From contig NZ_MASI01000005.1 in assembly GCF_001708935.1 (NCBI RefSeq), forward strand, positions 183,703-247,702: DNA of 64,000 nucleotides, read 5' to 3'. Numbering within the stretch: position 1 is the stretch's first letter; each line of letters opens with the position of its first letter. The notes below the pieces were generated by a model, which worked only from the letters and a program-made list of their open reading frames with translations, made no database searches and was not told where the DNA came from. The stretch is from Methyloligella halotolerans (GTDB lineage: Bacteria; Pseudomonadota; Alphaproteobacteria; Rhizobiales; Methyloligellaceae). Made by a program: the position numbers and the translations under genes. This document shows, piece by piece, positions 9,132-17,939 of this stretch.

Positions 9132-9764
9132 ATGGCGACCACCAAACTGCTTGTTCTTTACCACAGCGCCTATGGGCACATAGAGACGTTGGCCTACGCC
9201 GTCGCCCACGGGGCGCGTGCCGTCGACGACATTCAGGTGACCATTAAGCGCGTGCCCGAGCTGATGCCGGAGGACCTCATGCAGGAGGCCGGCATGAAGG
9301 TGGAGCAGCCCGCCGAGATCGCGACGCCCGACGAGTTGGCGGATTACGACGGCATCGTCTTCGGCACGCCGACCAGGTTCGGCAATATGAGCTCTCAGAT
9401 GCGCAACTTTCTCGACCAGACCGGTCCGCTCTGGGTGGAGGGTGCGCTCATCGGCAAGGTTGGCAGCGTCTTCACCTCCACCAGCACCGGCGGCGGCAAC
9501 GAGACCACCATCACCTCGTTCCACTCCACCCTGCTCCACCACGGCATGGTCATCGTCGGCCTGCCCTTTTCCGCGCCCGATCTCGCCGATATCAGCGAGG
9601 TGCGCGGCGGCTCGCCTTACGGCGCCAGCACCATCGCGGCGCCGGACGGATCTCGGACACCGTCTCAGAAGGAGCTGAACCTGGCGAGCTTCCAGGGGCA
9701 CCACGTCGCCAAGATCGCAAAGAAGCTGGCGGCGGATGAGGAAGGTGAGTTGGAGCTCGAGTAG
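9132..9764 (+). CDS. wrbA: NAD(P)H:quinone oxidoreductase, WrbA type
   Basis: A flavodoxin-fold protein of about 210 residues. The N-terminal FMN phosphate loop is [32 protein letters not shown] and the GGSPYGAST loop are WrbA signatures. WrbA reduces quinones by two electrons using NAD(P)H, avoiding semiquinone radicals, in the cytoplasm. I chose the ATG at 9132 because GGGGA lies seven bases upstream; an in-frame ATG five codons earlier lacks such a site. The C-terminal GELELE tail is more acidic than usual. The gene is followed 17 bases later by a quinone-related glutathione transferase and preceded by a stress-type promoter, which fits an oxidative-defence operon. Confidence 0.92.
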   Translation: MATTKLLVLYHSAYGHIETLAYAVAHGARAVDDIQVTIKRVPELMPEDLMQEAGMKVEQPAEIATPDELADYDGIVFGTPTRFGNMSSQMRNFLDQTGPLWVEGALIGKVGSVFTSTSTGGGNETTITSFHSTLLHHGMVIVGLPFSAPDLADISEVRGGSPYGASTIAAPDGSRTPSQKELNLASFQGHHVAKIAKKLAADEEGELELE

Positions 9765-9781
9765 CGTAGGAAGCGAAGACG

Positions 9782-10762
9782 ATGGGCCTTCTGATCGACG
9801 GCGAGTGGCACGATAAGGGCTACGACACGGAGTCCAAGGGCGGCCAGTTCGAACGCGAGCCCACCACCTTGCGGAACTGGATCACGCCTGATGGGTCCGC
9901 GGGCCCAACCGGTGAAGACGGCTTCCCCGCCCAGCGCGGCCGCTATCATCTCTATGTGTCCTACGCCTGCCCCTGGGCCCATCGCGCCATCATCTTCCGC
10001 AAGCTCAAGGGCCTCGAAGACATCATCTCCATGGATGTCGTCCATCCGCATATGGGCAAGGACGGCTGGACCTTCGATGCGGATTTCGAGAGCGCCACGG
10101 GCGACCGCGTGAACGGCCTCTCCATGCTGCGCGAGGTCTATACCAAGGCGGTGCCGGACTTCACCGGCCGGGTCACCACCCCGGTGCTCTGGGACAAGGA
10201 GCGCGAGACCATCGTCAGCAACGAATCGTCCGAGATCATTCGTATGCTGAATTCCGCCTTCGACCAGCACGGCGCCGAGGGCCCGGACTTCTATCCCGAT
10301 GAGCTTCAGGACGAGATCGATGCGATCAACGAGCCGATCTATCACAGGGTCAATAACGGGGTTTACCGAACCGGCTTCGCGAGCCGCCAAGGGCCTTACG
10401 AGAAAGCCTTCCGCTCCCTGTTCGACCTGCTGGATGGGCTAGAGGAGCGCCTGGGGAAGCAGCGCTATCTGGTCGGCGACACCCTGACCGAGGCGGACTG
10501 GCGCCTCTTCGTCACCCTCGTCCGCTTCGATGCCGTCTATTACGTTCACTTCAAATGCAATGAGCGGCTAATCGGCGAATATCCTAATCTTTCTAATTAC
10601 TTGCGGGAACTCTATCAGGTTCCTGGCATCGCCGAGACGGTCCATCTCGACCATATCAAGCACCATTATTATACGAGCCATCCCTGGCTGAACCCGCAAG
10701 GCATCGTCCCCCTGGGGCCGAAGCTCGACTTCACGACGCCCCACGACCGCGACCGGTTCTAG
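9782..10762 (+). CDS. xi-class glutathione S-transferase (glutathionyl-hydroquinone reductase)
   Basis: This 326-residue protein has the xi-class Cys-Pro-Trp-Ala motif (YACPWAHR) with the catalytic Cys at residue 63. An NESSEIIRML glutathione-binding segment follows, then the C-terminal all-helical domain with LVGDTLTEADWRLFVTLVRFD. Length matches the family. These enzymes use glutathione to reduce glutathionyl-hydroquinones back to hydroquinones. It lies 17 bases downstream of wrbA on the same strand and is probably cotranscribed, joining two enzymes of quinone detoxification. Its end faces the Nudix gene 10 bases away. Confidence 0.9.
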   Translation: MGLLIDGEWHDKGYDTESKGGQFEREPTTLRNWITPDGSAGPTGEDGFPAQRGRYHLYVSYACPWAHRAIIFRKLKGLEDIISMDVVHPHMGKDGWTFDADFESATGDRVNGLSMLREVYTKAVPDFTGRVTTPVLWDKERETIVSNESSEIIRMLNSAFDQHGAEGPDFYPDELQDEIDAINEPIYHRVNNGVYRTGFASRQGPYEKAFRSLFDLLDGLEERLGKQRYLVGDTLTEADWRLFVTLVRFDAVYYVHFKCNERLIGEYPNLSNYLRELYQVPGIAETVHLDHIKHHYYTSHPWLNPQGIVPLGPKLDFTTPHDRDRF

Positions 10763-10772
10763 CGGAGCAGTC

Positions 10773-11219
10773 TCACGTCCAGGACGCCATCACCGGCGCG
10801 CCGTCGAAAATCTCTCGTAACCGGTTCGCCGTCCCCCCATCGATGTCCGCAGGCAGAGCGTCGAGGGCGAAGAAGCCCGACTCCGCGATCTCGCGCGGCC
10901 GGTGATACTCGCCGTCCCGGGTCCAGTCCCGCACCAGGAAGACGGCGATGTGATCCCGCTTCACCGCGGCAAAATTCGTGAAGATGCCGTGCAGCGTCAC
11001 CGGCCCCGTCAGGGTCACGCCCACCTCTTCGTGTACCTCTCGGGTCAGCGCGTCCTTGAAGCTTTCGCCCGCCTCCACGCCGCCGCCGGGGAAGCACCAG
11101 CCCGGCCGGTAGGTATGCTTGATGAGGAGCACACGATCATCCGCGTCGATCACTACGCCTTGTGCGCCAAGCGTCATGCCCCGCTGCACGCGCCAATAGC
11201 GCCGGAGCACCGCAAGCAT
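10773..11219 (-). CDS. Nudix hydrolase
   Basis: The Nudix box is complete: GGGVEAGESFKDALTREVHEEVGV, matching Gx5Ex7REUxEExGU. It is preceded by MTLGAQGVVIDADDRVLLIKHTY, a typical strand pair. The family hydrolyses nucleoside diphosphates linked to another group; the substrate here is unknown. The open frame extends to 11354, but that would overlap the start of the divergent phosphoesterase. The ATG at 11217-11219 gives MLAVLRRYWRVQRG and about 148 residues, the usual form for these proteins, so I place the start there. The true start could be slightly upstream, since no strong ribosome site is visible. Confidence 0.85.
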   Translation of the reverse strand: MLAVLRRYWRVQRGMTLGAQGVVIDADDRVLLIKHTYRPGWCFPGGGVEAGESFKDALTREVHEEVGVTLTGPVTLHGIFTNFAAVKRDHIAVFLVRDWTRDGEYHRPREIAESGFFALDALPADIDGGTANRLREIFDGAPVMASWT

Positions 11220-11346
11220 GAGCTTGTTGCGGAGCCTGAAAAGTCTCGATCCGTCCAGCAGGCTTGCCTCCCCAGGTCTTAGCGCGGTACCAAAGTTTGG
11301 CTCGACCGCGCTCGCCCTATCATACCCTTCAGACCGAGCCCAACAC

Positions 11347-12267
11347 TTGTTCAAGCTCGCCCATCTCTCCGATATTCATCTAAGCCCGATTCCCCACGCA
11401 CGGCGCAGGGACCTGCTGAGTAAGCGCATCATCGGCTACGTGAACTGGCACCGCGGCCGCAAGCTGGTGCATCGCCGCGACGTTCTCGACATGCTCACCC
11501 GGGACATGCTGGGGCGGAAGCCCGACCATATCGCGGTCACCGGCGACCTCGTGAATCTCGGCCTCCCGGAGGAGTTCAAGCGCGCCGCCGAATGGCTGAA
11601 GGAGTTGGGACCGCCCGACGACGTCACGGCCATCCCCGGCAATCACGACGCCTATGTGCGCCTCAACCCGGAGCGCGGCACCGGCCTCTGGCAGCCCTAC
11701 ATGGAATCGAATCCCGCGGGCGAAGAACTCTTCCCGACGCCGCCCAAGGGCTTTCCCTTCGTCCGGCGCTACGGCGACATCGCCCTGATCGCCCTCTCAT
11801 CGGCGATCCCGACCATGCCGTTTCTGGCCGCCGGCCGCATCGGATCGACCCAGCGCCGTTATCTGGCCGAAGCCCTGACCCAGATCGGTAAGCTCGATCT
11901 CTTCCGCATCGTGCTGATCCATCATCCGCCGGTCCCGGGCCTCGCGCCCTGGCGGCGGGCCCTGCGCGATCGGGACAAGATCAAGAAAATCCTCGTCGAT
12001 TGCGGCGCCGAGCTCGTGCTTCACGGTCATAACCACGAAGGCTCGCTTGAGCGGCTGGAGACGGTTTCCGGCACCTGCTCCATCGTCGGCGTGCCGTCGG
12101 CATCAGAGGCCATGGAGAACGGGGACCCCGCCGCGGGATACAACGAATACTGCATCACCCGGCTGAACAGCGGCTGGCAATGCGAGATGGCGATCCGGGC
12201 GGCCTCGGCGGACGGCACGACCAAGGGGTCGAAAACCTGGGAATCGAAGACGGTGATCCTGCGCTAG
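11347..12267 (+). CDS. metallophosphoesterase (calcineurin-like)
   Basis: All metal-binding motifs of the calcineurin-like family are present in order: D-x-H in HLSDIHLSP at the very start, GD in VTGDLVNLG, GNHD in AIPGNHDAY, then LIHHPPV and GHNHEGS. The family hydrolyses phosphomonoesters or diesters using two metal ions; the substrate is unknown, though cAMP phosphodiesterase CpdA-like proteins look similar. I chose the TTG at 11347, giving MFKLAHLSD, because the motif should sit at the N-terminus and the 43 codons upstream overlap the divergent Nudix gene. About 306 residues. The end is 14 bases from the convergent hypothetical gene. Confidence 0.85.
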   Translation: MFKLAHLSDIHLSPIPHARRRDLLSKRIIGYVNWHRGRKLVHRRDVLDMLTRDMLGRKPDHIAVTGDLVNLGLPEEFKRAAEWLKELGPPDDVTAIPGNHDAYVRLNPERGTGLWQPYMESNPAGEELFPTPPKGFPFVRRYGDIALIALSSAIPTMPFLAAGRIGSTQRRYLAEALTQIGKLDLFRIVLIHHPPVPGLAPWRRALRDRDKIKKILVDCGAELVLHGHNHEGSLERLETVSGTCSIVGVPSASEAMENGDPAAGYNEYCITRLNSGWQCEMAIRAASADGTTKGSKTWESKTVILR

Positions 12268-12281
12268 AGCGCAAGCCCCGC

Positions 12282-12845
12282 TTAAGGGATGCTGAGCCAG
12301 ACCGCGGCGAGCAGCCCGCCGGCACCGGCTAGGATGCCGATGACGAAGGCTGCGATCACGAGTCCGGCCCGCGAGCGGGGCTCTTCCGGCTCCTCCGAAT
12401 ACTCCGGCCGCACGATCGGCTCCAGCAGAGCCGCCTCCTGACGCTCCCGTCGCACGATCTCATGGGCGATGTATCGGGTGATGCGGTCGGCCATAGCAGA
12501 CGCGCTCGGCGACGAGAACAATGTCCGCCGTCCCGCATCGCTGCTGCGCACCAGCAGATAGTCGCCCTCGCCTTCCGCCACCACGGCATAGGTGAACAGG
12601 TCGATCCAAAGCCGCGCGGGCTTGCTCGGCACCAACACCAGCGAGAACCGGTCGTCGGTCTGGGGGACTTGCGCGAATACGTCTTCCAGCTCGACCTTGA
12701 GGATCTCCAGGCGTGCGATTTCGCTGTCGCGCCAATCGGCGGATTCGCTGATGCGTTCCGCCTCCTCGACACGCGCCTGACCGATCGCCTGCCGCAAGGA
12801 GCGGCTGGCAGCCGGCCGTGCTATCGCCTTCACCTTTTCGTCCAT
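12282..12845 (-). CDS. hypothetical protein with C-terminal membrane anchor
   Basis: I do not recognise the family. The 187-residue protein has a charged helical N-terminus rich in Arg and Glu, then a mixed region FSLVLVPSKPARLWIDLFTYAVV and a YLLVRSSDAGRRTLF segment suggesting strands. A proline- and acid-rich linker (PEYSEEPEEPRS) leads into one hydrophobic helix at about residues 163-185. That layout suggests a cytoplasmic domain tethered to the inner membrane by its tail. The GC-rich codon use matches the neighbours, and an in-frame ATG preceded by GGGGA supports the start. Confidence 0.7.
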   Translation of the reverse strand: MDEKVKAIARPAASRSLRQAIGQARVEEAERISESADWRDSEIARLEILKVELEDVFAQVPQTDDRFSLVLVPSKPARLWIDLFTYAVVAEGEGDYLLVRSSDAGRRTLFSSPSASAMADRITRYIAHEIVRRERQEAALLEPIVRPEYSEEPEEPRSRAGLVIAAFVIGILAGAGGLLAAVWLSIP

Positions 12846-12952
12846 TCCCCGTCAGGCCTTGAGCTTTGAGTGCGTCTCGGCAGGGCTCCGGCGAGCCCAC
12901 GCCCCTCATATAGCACGGAAATTTGAACGCGCCGAGGGACCTTAAACCTTCG

Positions 12953-14413
12953 TTAAAACGGCCATTTCGGAGGATCGTTCGAGGGCGGCTTGCCCTCATC
13001 CGCAGACGGGCGCGGGGCCGGGGCGGATGACGACGGTCCATCCCGCTCCTCGTCGGGGCGCGAGAAGGTGATCTGCGGCTTCTCCGCCTCGGCCTTGCCG
13101 GTGCGCCGCCGCTGCACCGCGACTTTGGCGGCGAGCGCCCAGCGCTTCGGATGCTCGACCGCGCGGGAGACCGCAGCCGCGCCCTTCTCCATGCCGGCAA
13201 TCTCGCCCTCATAGACCTCCGCCAGCGCATCCTTGAAGCTGGAGACACCCCGTGACGCCACGATATGGAAGCGTCGGACGGAGACCAGCCAGAGCGGGCT
13301 GACCAGGAGCGATATGGCGATCACCGAGATCGTCAACTGGTAGAGCGCCCCATCCATGATGCGGTTGGAAAGTCCGATGCTGGCGAGGACGAAGGAGAAC
13401 TCGCCGACCTGCGCCATCACCAGCCCGGCCGGGAACGCCACCTCCCAGCGCTCTCCCGCGAGCCGCAGCAGCACCACGTTCAGGATGCTCTTGATGAGGA
13501 TGACGCCGAGCACGAAGGAGAACACCAGGGCGAAATTCTCCATGATGTAGTTCATGTCCATCAGGAGCCCGATGGAGAGGAAGAAGATCACCATCAGCAG
13601 GCTCTGCACCGGCTCGGTGGCATGGATCGCCTCCGACCGCAGCGCCGTCTTGCCGACCACCAGCCCGGCGACGAACGCGCCGTAGACCGGCGAGAGGCCG
13701 ATAACGCCGGTGATGGCCGCGCCCGTAAAGCAGGCGGTGAACATGGCAAGGGTCAGGAGATCGATCCGGCCCTGGATACGGTCGGCGAACGGGAACGGCA
13801 CGCGGCCCGGCTTGGCCAGGGCCCAGATCAGAGCGAACAGCCCCCCGATGGCCAAGGCCAGGTAGAACAGAATGCCGTAGCCGACCCCCTCCGGCCCGCC
13901 GAGCGAGTTGGCGAACAGCAGGATTGGCACGATGGCGATGTCCTGGGCGATCAGCACGCCGACCGTGATGCGGCCCGTATCGGCGCGCAGCTCGCCGATC
14001 TCCTCCAGCATCTTGATGGCGAGCGCCGTCGAGGAGACTGCCACAGCGAAGCCGATCAGCAGCGACGCCTCGATGCTCCAACCGGCGATGCTGCCGAACA
14101 GGAAGGAAATGCCGAGACCCGCCACGATCTGCAGCGAGGCGACGATCACCGCCGGCTTCAGCACCGTCACGAAGGCGCGGATCGACAGCTCCATGCCGAT
14201 GAGGAACATCAGCAGCAGCACGCCGAGCTCCGCCAGGAAGCGCACCGACTCTCCATGCGCTACGAGCCCGAACACCGTCGGCCCCAGCAGCATGCCCGCG
14301 ATGATGTAGCCCACCACCGGCGGCTGGCGCAGGCGCACGAAGAGCAGCCCGAGCCCGACGGCTACGAGCGCCACCACGGCGATCTCAGTCAGATTTGTGA
14401 GATTCTCTTCCAT
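12953..14413 (-). CDS. CPA2 family cation:proton antiporter (KefB/YbaL-like)
   Basis: A 486-residue protein with about 12 membrane helices covering residues 8-385. The CPA2 signatures include QPPVVGYIIAGMLLGP near the N-terminus, FLAELGVLLLMFLIGMEL, and an ASLLIGFAVAVSSTALAIKML helix where the transport site lies. The C-terminal 100 residues are soluble, basic and then Pro/Ser-rich. They lack the TrkA-N nucleotide-binding domain found in KefB and YbaL, so ligand gating of that kind is not expected. It probably exchanges K+ or Na+ for protons at the inner membrane. The gene stands alone between two hypothetical genes on the same strand. Confidence 0.88.
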   Translation of the reverse strand: MEENLTNLTEIAVVALVAVGLGLLFVRLRQPPVVGYIIAGMLLGPTVFGLVAHGESVRFLAELGVLLLMFLIGMELSIRAFVTVLKPAVIVASLQIVAGLGISFLFGSIAGWSIEASLLIGFAVAVSSTALAIKMLEEIGELRADTGRITVGVLIAQDIAIVPILLFANSLGGPEGVGYGILFYLALAIGGLFALIWALAKPGRVPFPFADRIQGRIDLLTLAMFTACFTGAAITGVIGLSPVYGAFVAGLVVGKTALRSEAIHATEPVQSLLMVIFFLSIGLLMDMNYIMENFALVFSFVLGVILIKSILNVVLLRLAGERWEVAFPAGLVMAQVGEFSFVLASIGLSNRIMDGALYQLTISVIAISLLVSPLWLVSVRRFHIVASRGVSSFKDALAEVYEGEIAGMEKGAAAVSRAVEHPKRWALAAKVAVQRRRTGKAEAEKPQITFSRPDEERDGPSSSAPAPRPSADEGKPPSNDPPKWPF

Positions 14414-14503
14414 TCCCCAGCCCTTTTGAGACCGGGACTCTAATGGAGAATCGCCTTTTTTGTGGCGGAAGAGTTGAAAATCCGCGCTGCGAACGGCGAA
14501 CCG

Positions 14504-15901
14504 CTAGCTCGTCGACAGCACCACGCTGGACCTGGCGTCTTCGAACCACTTGTCGATGGCCGCGTCCACATTGTCCTTCACGCGCGACTTCCAGGTGTCG
14601 ATGGTGACGTCGAGGGCCTTGTCGTTGGCCTCGATGAACTTGTCCCGGTTGAAGGCCTCGTTCGCCTCGTTGGAGAGATAGTCGACCACCGCGCCGATCG
14701 CGAGACCGATGGCGGCGCCGACGACCTGCCCGCCCATGGGCTGCACGAAGGTGCCCGCCACGGCACCGCCCTCAGCGAACGCGATGCGCGAGCCCAACGC
14801 CGTGGCGAAGCGGCTGGACAGCCCGGCGAAGCTTTGTGCGATGACCCGATTGAGCGCCGGCCCCAACGCCAGCGCGCCCATGGTGCCGCCCGCCGCCACG
14901 GCGCCCATCCCGACCACGCCTTCGAACGCCTTGTCCTGCATCAGATAGGTCGGCGCCTTCCATTTTTGGGCGTCCCAGTCGAGGCGGATATCCGTCATCT
15001 TCTGGGAAGGCGGGATCTCCTTCAGCTGCTCGGTATTGCGCGCCAGGAAGAGCTGCAGCCGCATGTCGCCGTTCGCGATCACCCGGCGATAGCTCTCATG
15101 CGCATCCCGCACGGCCTCTTCGACACCGGCGGAGATCGTCTCGTCACGGATCTCCGGCTTCAGCACCTGATCTGTATAGTTCTCCAGGAAATACTCCTGC
15201 ACGTCCGCCTCGATCGCCTCGTTGAGACTCTCGTATTTGCCGGCTTCGAAGAACCGGGTCACCGCAGACGACACCGTCTCCTTCATGACCACGTAGGAGC
15301 GCTTCCATTCGAAGAACCAGTCGGCATAGGAGTTGACCGCCTGCTCCCGGTCGGCGAAGGCCTGATCGAAGGCGCGGTCGATATCGGCATGAGCCGCGGC
15401 CTTGATCCTTTCCCGCTCGTCGTCGAGCATCAACAGCGTCTCGTTGACGAACTCGTCGGTCTTGGACTTGCTTGCCACGAGCTTGTGCAGCGTCCCGTCC
15501 ACATCCTTGTAGACGAGGTCGACGGCGTCGGCCGGGATGCTGGTGTCTGGGAAGAAGATATCCAGGATCGAGTTGTCCTGATGGACGGCCTGATTGTGCT
15601 CCTGGAAGCGCTGATAGCTCCGCCAGAACGTGACGCCGATGGACATCAGCCCGTAAGCCACCAGCATCAGCGAGAGCGCCACGGCGATGGGGCGCACGAA
15701 GGCCGCGACCGGGCTCTCCCTGACGATCACGATCTTGCCGCGCCGCTTCTTCCGCTTTAGCCGCGTCGGACGCCGCTTTGCCGGAACGACATCTTCGAGC
15801 TTCTCGGCGCGCGCGTTGTCATCCGCCTCGTTGTCCTGGACGACGAGGTCGGTGCTTTCGCCTTTCGGCAACTCGTTCAGCATGTCCGTCAGTCTGCGCA
15901 A
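14504..15901 (-). CDS. hypothetical membrane protein with glycine-rich C-terminal hairpin
   Basis: I do not recognise the family. Taking the TTG at 15901, preceded by GGAGAG, gives about 465 residues; an ATG at 15883 is equally possible. A very basic stretch (RPTRLKRKKRRGK) precedes one strong membrane helix, then a long acidic helical region with likely coiled coil. Near the C-terminus are two small-residue segments, GVVGMGAVAAGGTMGALALG and QVVGAAIGLAIGAVVDYL, with Gly/Ala spacing like glycine-zipper helices. The last 60 residues are helical and charged. This suggests an inner-membrane protein with a large periplasmic domain. Confidence 0.7.
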   Translation of the reverse strand: MRRLTDMLNELPKGESTDLVVQDNEADDNARAEKLEDVVPAKRRPTRLKRKKRRGKIVIVRESPVAAFVRPIAVALSLMLVAYGLMSIGVTFWRSYQRFQEHNQAVHQDNSILDIFFPDTSIPADAVDLVYKDVDGTLHKLVASKSKTDEFVNETLLMLDDERERIKAAAHADIDRAFDQAFADREQAVNSYADWFFEWKRSYVVMKETVSSAVTRFFEAGKYESLNEAIEADVQEYFLENYTDQVLKPEIRDETISAGVEEAVRDAHESYRRVIANGDMRLQLFLARNTEQLKEIPPSQKMTDIRLDWDAQKWKAPTYLMQDKAFEGVVGMGAVAAGGTMGALALGPALNRVIAQSFAGLSSRFATALGSRIAFAEGGAVAGTFVQPMGGQVVGAAIGLAIGAVVDYLSNEANEAFNRDKFIEANDKALDVTIDTWKSRVKDNVDAAIDKWFEDARSSVVLSTS

Positions 15902-16067
15902 GATCTCTCCAAGCACTCTAAGGTAAGGCGGTGACGGCGGCCCGACACAATCTCGCCTTATATAAACACTGGCCGCGCTATTTGTAAGAAATGCCGGGAA
16001 AACCCCGGAAAAGCAGGCTTCTAGCCTGACCACTGAGGGCGCGACGAACATCCCATAGCCCGTATCG

Positions 16068-16092
16068 GGAACTCCCCTCGGACCAGGTCGTT
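16068..16092 (+). promoter_or_regulatory. EcfG-type general stress promoter upstream of SDR gene
   Basis: GGAAC at 16068-16072 and CGTT at 16089-16092 are spaced by 16 bases, a full match to the EcfG consensus. Transcription would start near 16098-16100, about 20 bases before the GTG at 16120, which has a strong GGAGGAG site. This spacing is the reason for choosing that start. Confidence 0.7.
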
Positions 16093-16119
16093 GCAAGCAG
16101 AGCGACGATGGAGGAGCCC

Positions 16120-16971
16120 GTGCTCGACGATTCCGACGTGGATACCCGCCAAGACCGGCAACCCGGCCGCGAATACAGGATGAGCCGCGAACCCGATTAC
16201 GAGCCGCGCTATCCCGGCTCCGGCCGTCTCAAAGGCAAGCGCGTTCTTGTGACAGGCGGCGACAGCGGCATCGGCCGCGCCGTGAGCGTGCTCTTCGCCC
16301 GCGAAGGCGCCGACCTCGCGATCGTCTATCTGGAAGAGGATAAGGACGCCAAGACCACCTGCGAGATGGTCGAAGAGGAAGGCGGCCGCTGTCACCTGAT
16401 CAAGGGCGATGTGGCGAGCAAGTCCTTCTGCGAAAAGGCCGTCAAGGAGACCGTCGACTGTCTCGGCGGCCTCGACATCCTGATCAACAACGCCGCCGAG
16501 CAGCATGTCGAGACGGAAGCCGAGGACATCAGCGAGGAGCAGCTGAAGCGCACCTTCGCCACCAACCTCTTCGGCTATTTCTTCATGGCCCAGGCCGCGC
16601 TGCCCCATCTGAAGAAGGGCGACTCCATCGTCAACACGACCTCGGTGACGGCCTATCGCGGCCAGGTGCTCCTGGTGGACTATTCGGCGACCAAGGGTGC
16701 CATCGTATCCTTCACCCGCGCCCTGTCCCAGCAGATCGCCGGCGACGGCATCCGCGTCAATGCCGTGGCGCCGGGCCCGATTTGGACGCCGCTCATCCCG
16801 GCGAGCTTCCCGGAGGAAAAGATCGAAAGTTTCGGCAAGCACGTGCCCCTGGGCCGCCCGGGCGAGCCAAATGAGGTCGCGCCCTGCTACCTCTTCCTCG
16901 CTTGCGAGGATTCCTCCTACATGACCGGACAGGTGATGCATCCCAATGGGGGAGAGATGGTCGGAAGCTGA
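16120..16971 (+). CDS. SDR family oxidoreductase, general-stress-protein-39 type
   Basis: About 283 residues with the classical short-chain dehydrogenase motifs: the NAD(P)-binding TGGDSGIGRA, NNAAE, the catalytic Ser in NTTSVTAYRG, and the Tyr-x-x-x-Lys YSATK. A 40-residue N-terminal extension rich in Arg and Pro (YEPRYPGSGRL) is typical of the stress-induced GsiB/YghA/YhdF group. The substrate is not known. The GTG at 16120 is chosen from its ribosome site and the promoter just upstream; an ATG at 16108 is in frame. It converges on otsB with 18 bases between, and sits at the edge of the trehalose cluster, consistent with shared stress control. Confidence 0.88.
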   Translation: MLDDSDVDTRQDRQPGREYRMSREPDYEPRYPGSGRLKGKRVLVTGGDSGIGRAVSVLFAREGADLAIVYLEEDKDAKTTCEMVEEEGGRCHLIKGDVASKSFCEKAVKETVDCLGGLDILINNAAEQHVETEAEDISEEQLKRTFATNLFGYFFMAQAALPHLKKGDSIVNTTSVTAYRGQVLLVDYSATKGAIVSFTRALSQQIAGDGIRVNAVAPGPIWTPLIPASFPEEKIESFGKHVPLGRPGEPNEVAPCYLFLACEDSSYMTGQVMHPNGGEMVGS

Positions 16972-16989
16972 GTTTCCGCTGTTCGACGC

Positions 16990-17766
16990 CTAGCGTCCTG
17001 CGTCTGCGAACGCCTTCGCCCAGTTCATGAAGCCTGCGCGATCCGTCCGGTACTGGGCGATCGTTTCGCCTTCGCCGATCTTGATGGAGATGCCGCCCGC
17101 CTTGTTGGCCGCGGCGAACGCGTATTCGTCGGTCACGTCGTCGCCAATCATGATAGGCACCCGCCCGGCGAACGGCGTCTCGGACATGAAGGCCTCCAGC
17201 GCGAGTCCCTTGTCCAGCCCCTCGACCTTCACCTCGAGCACCATCTTCCCGTCCATCACGTGAAAATCCGGCTTGCCCTCGATGGCTTTGTAGACCGCCT
17301 CGCGTGCGATCTCGCCGAGCTCGGGCTTCTGGCGGTAATGCAGCGCGACGGAACTCTCTTTGCGCTCCAGCTCCAATTCGCCGTGCTCATCCGCCAGCAC
17401 CTGCAGCGCTTCGCCAACCTTGGTCATGGCATCGGCCTCGAAATCCCGGTGCACCATGCCTTCCGCATCGCGCCGCACCGCGCCGTGCTCCGCACCGGCC
17501 GGCAGGGTCAGCGGCGATAGGAAACCGTCCACCGTGGCAAGCGGACGGCCCGTGAGAATCGCCACCGCCCCGTTCAGCCGGGCGGAGAGACCGCGCAGGA
17601 GATCTAGCACCTCCGGTCCCACCTCGACGAGATGCGGCCGCGGAGCGATCTCGACCAGCGTGCCGTCGAAATCGATGAAAAAAGCGGCACTATCTGTCAC
17701 GCTCGGTAAACTGTTTTCGGTTTTCCTGGACATCCTCAAGCTCGTTCGAAGTGGCACCGCCCGCAA
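16990..17766 (-). CDS. otsB: trehalose-6-phosphate phosphatase
   Basis: A HAD-superfamily phosphatase of up to 258 residues. Motif I is FFIDFDGTLVE with the nucleophilic Asp, motif II is ILTGRP, and the metal-binding motif IV is IGDDVTDEYAF. Cap residues AGAEHGAVRR and SSVALHYR match OtsB. It removes phosphate from trehalose 6-phosphate, the second step of the OtsAB route. The open frame begins MRAVPLRTSLRMSRK; the second Met is a possible start. The gene is transcribed divergently from otsA, and the shared upstream region carries a stress-type promoter on the otsA side. Confidence 0.94.
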   Translation of the reverse strand: MRAVPLRTSLRMSRKTENSLPSVTDSAAFFIDFDGTLVEIAPRPHLVEVGPEVLDLLRGLSARLNGAVAILTGRPLATVDGFLSPLTLPAGAEHGAVRRDAEGMVHRDFEADAMTKVGEALQVLADEHGELELERKESSVALHYRQKPELGEIAREAVYKAIEGKPDFHVMDGKMVLEVKVEGLDKGLALEAFMSETPFAGRVPIMIGDDVTDEYAFAAANKAGGISIKIGEGETIAQYRTDRAGFMNWAKAFADAGR

Positions 17767-17866
17767 TTACAACGGGTTACAGGCGATGACGAAGACGGCA
17801 TTCAAATGGTTTGGATTTTGCACGCCGTTTGCATGTCAGTTTGGTTCGGTGCCGTAACGCGATCGT

Positions 17867-17891
17867 GAAACTTTTAGGCGATAACGCCGTT
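17867..17891 (+). promoter_or_regulatory. near-consensus EcfG-type promoter upstream of otsA
   Basis: GAAAC at 17867-17871 and CGTT at 17888-17891 are 16 bases apart. The -35 differs from GGAAC at one position. It lies about 50 bases before the proposed otsA start, in the right orientation and range. Confidence 0.45.
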
Positions 17892-17939
17892 AGAGAATTA
17901 GCGCCCTCCGGCGCGTCAGCTTCAGGTGGGGGTGATTCC

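Noticed and set aside
13265..14443. 392-codon plus-strand open frame rich in Asp, Glu, His and Gln
   Set aside because: Antisense to the CPA2 antiporter; hydrophobic helices read backward give this polar composition.
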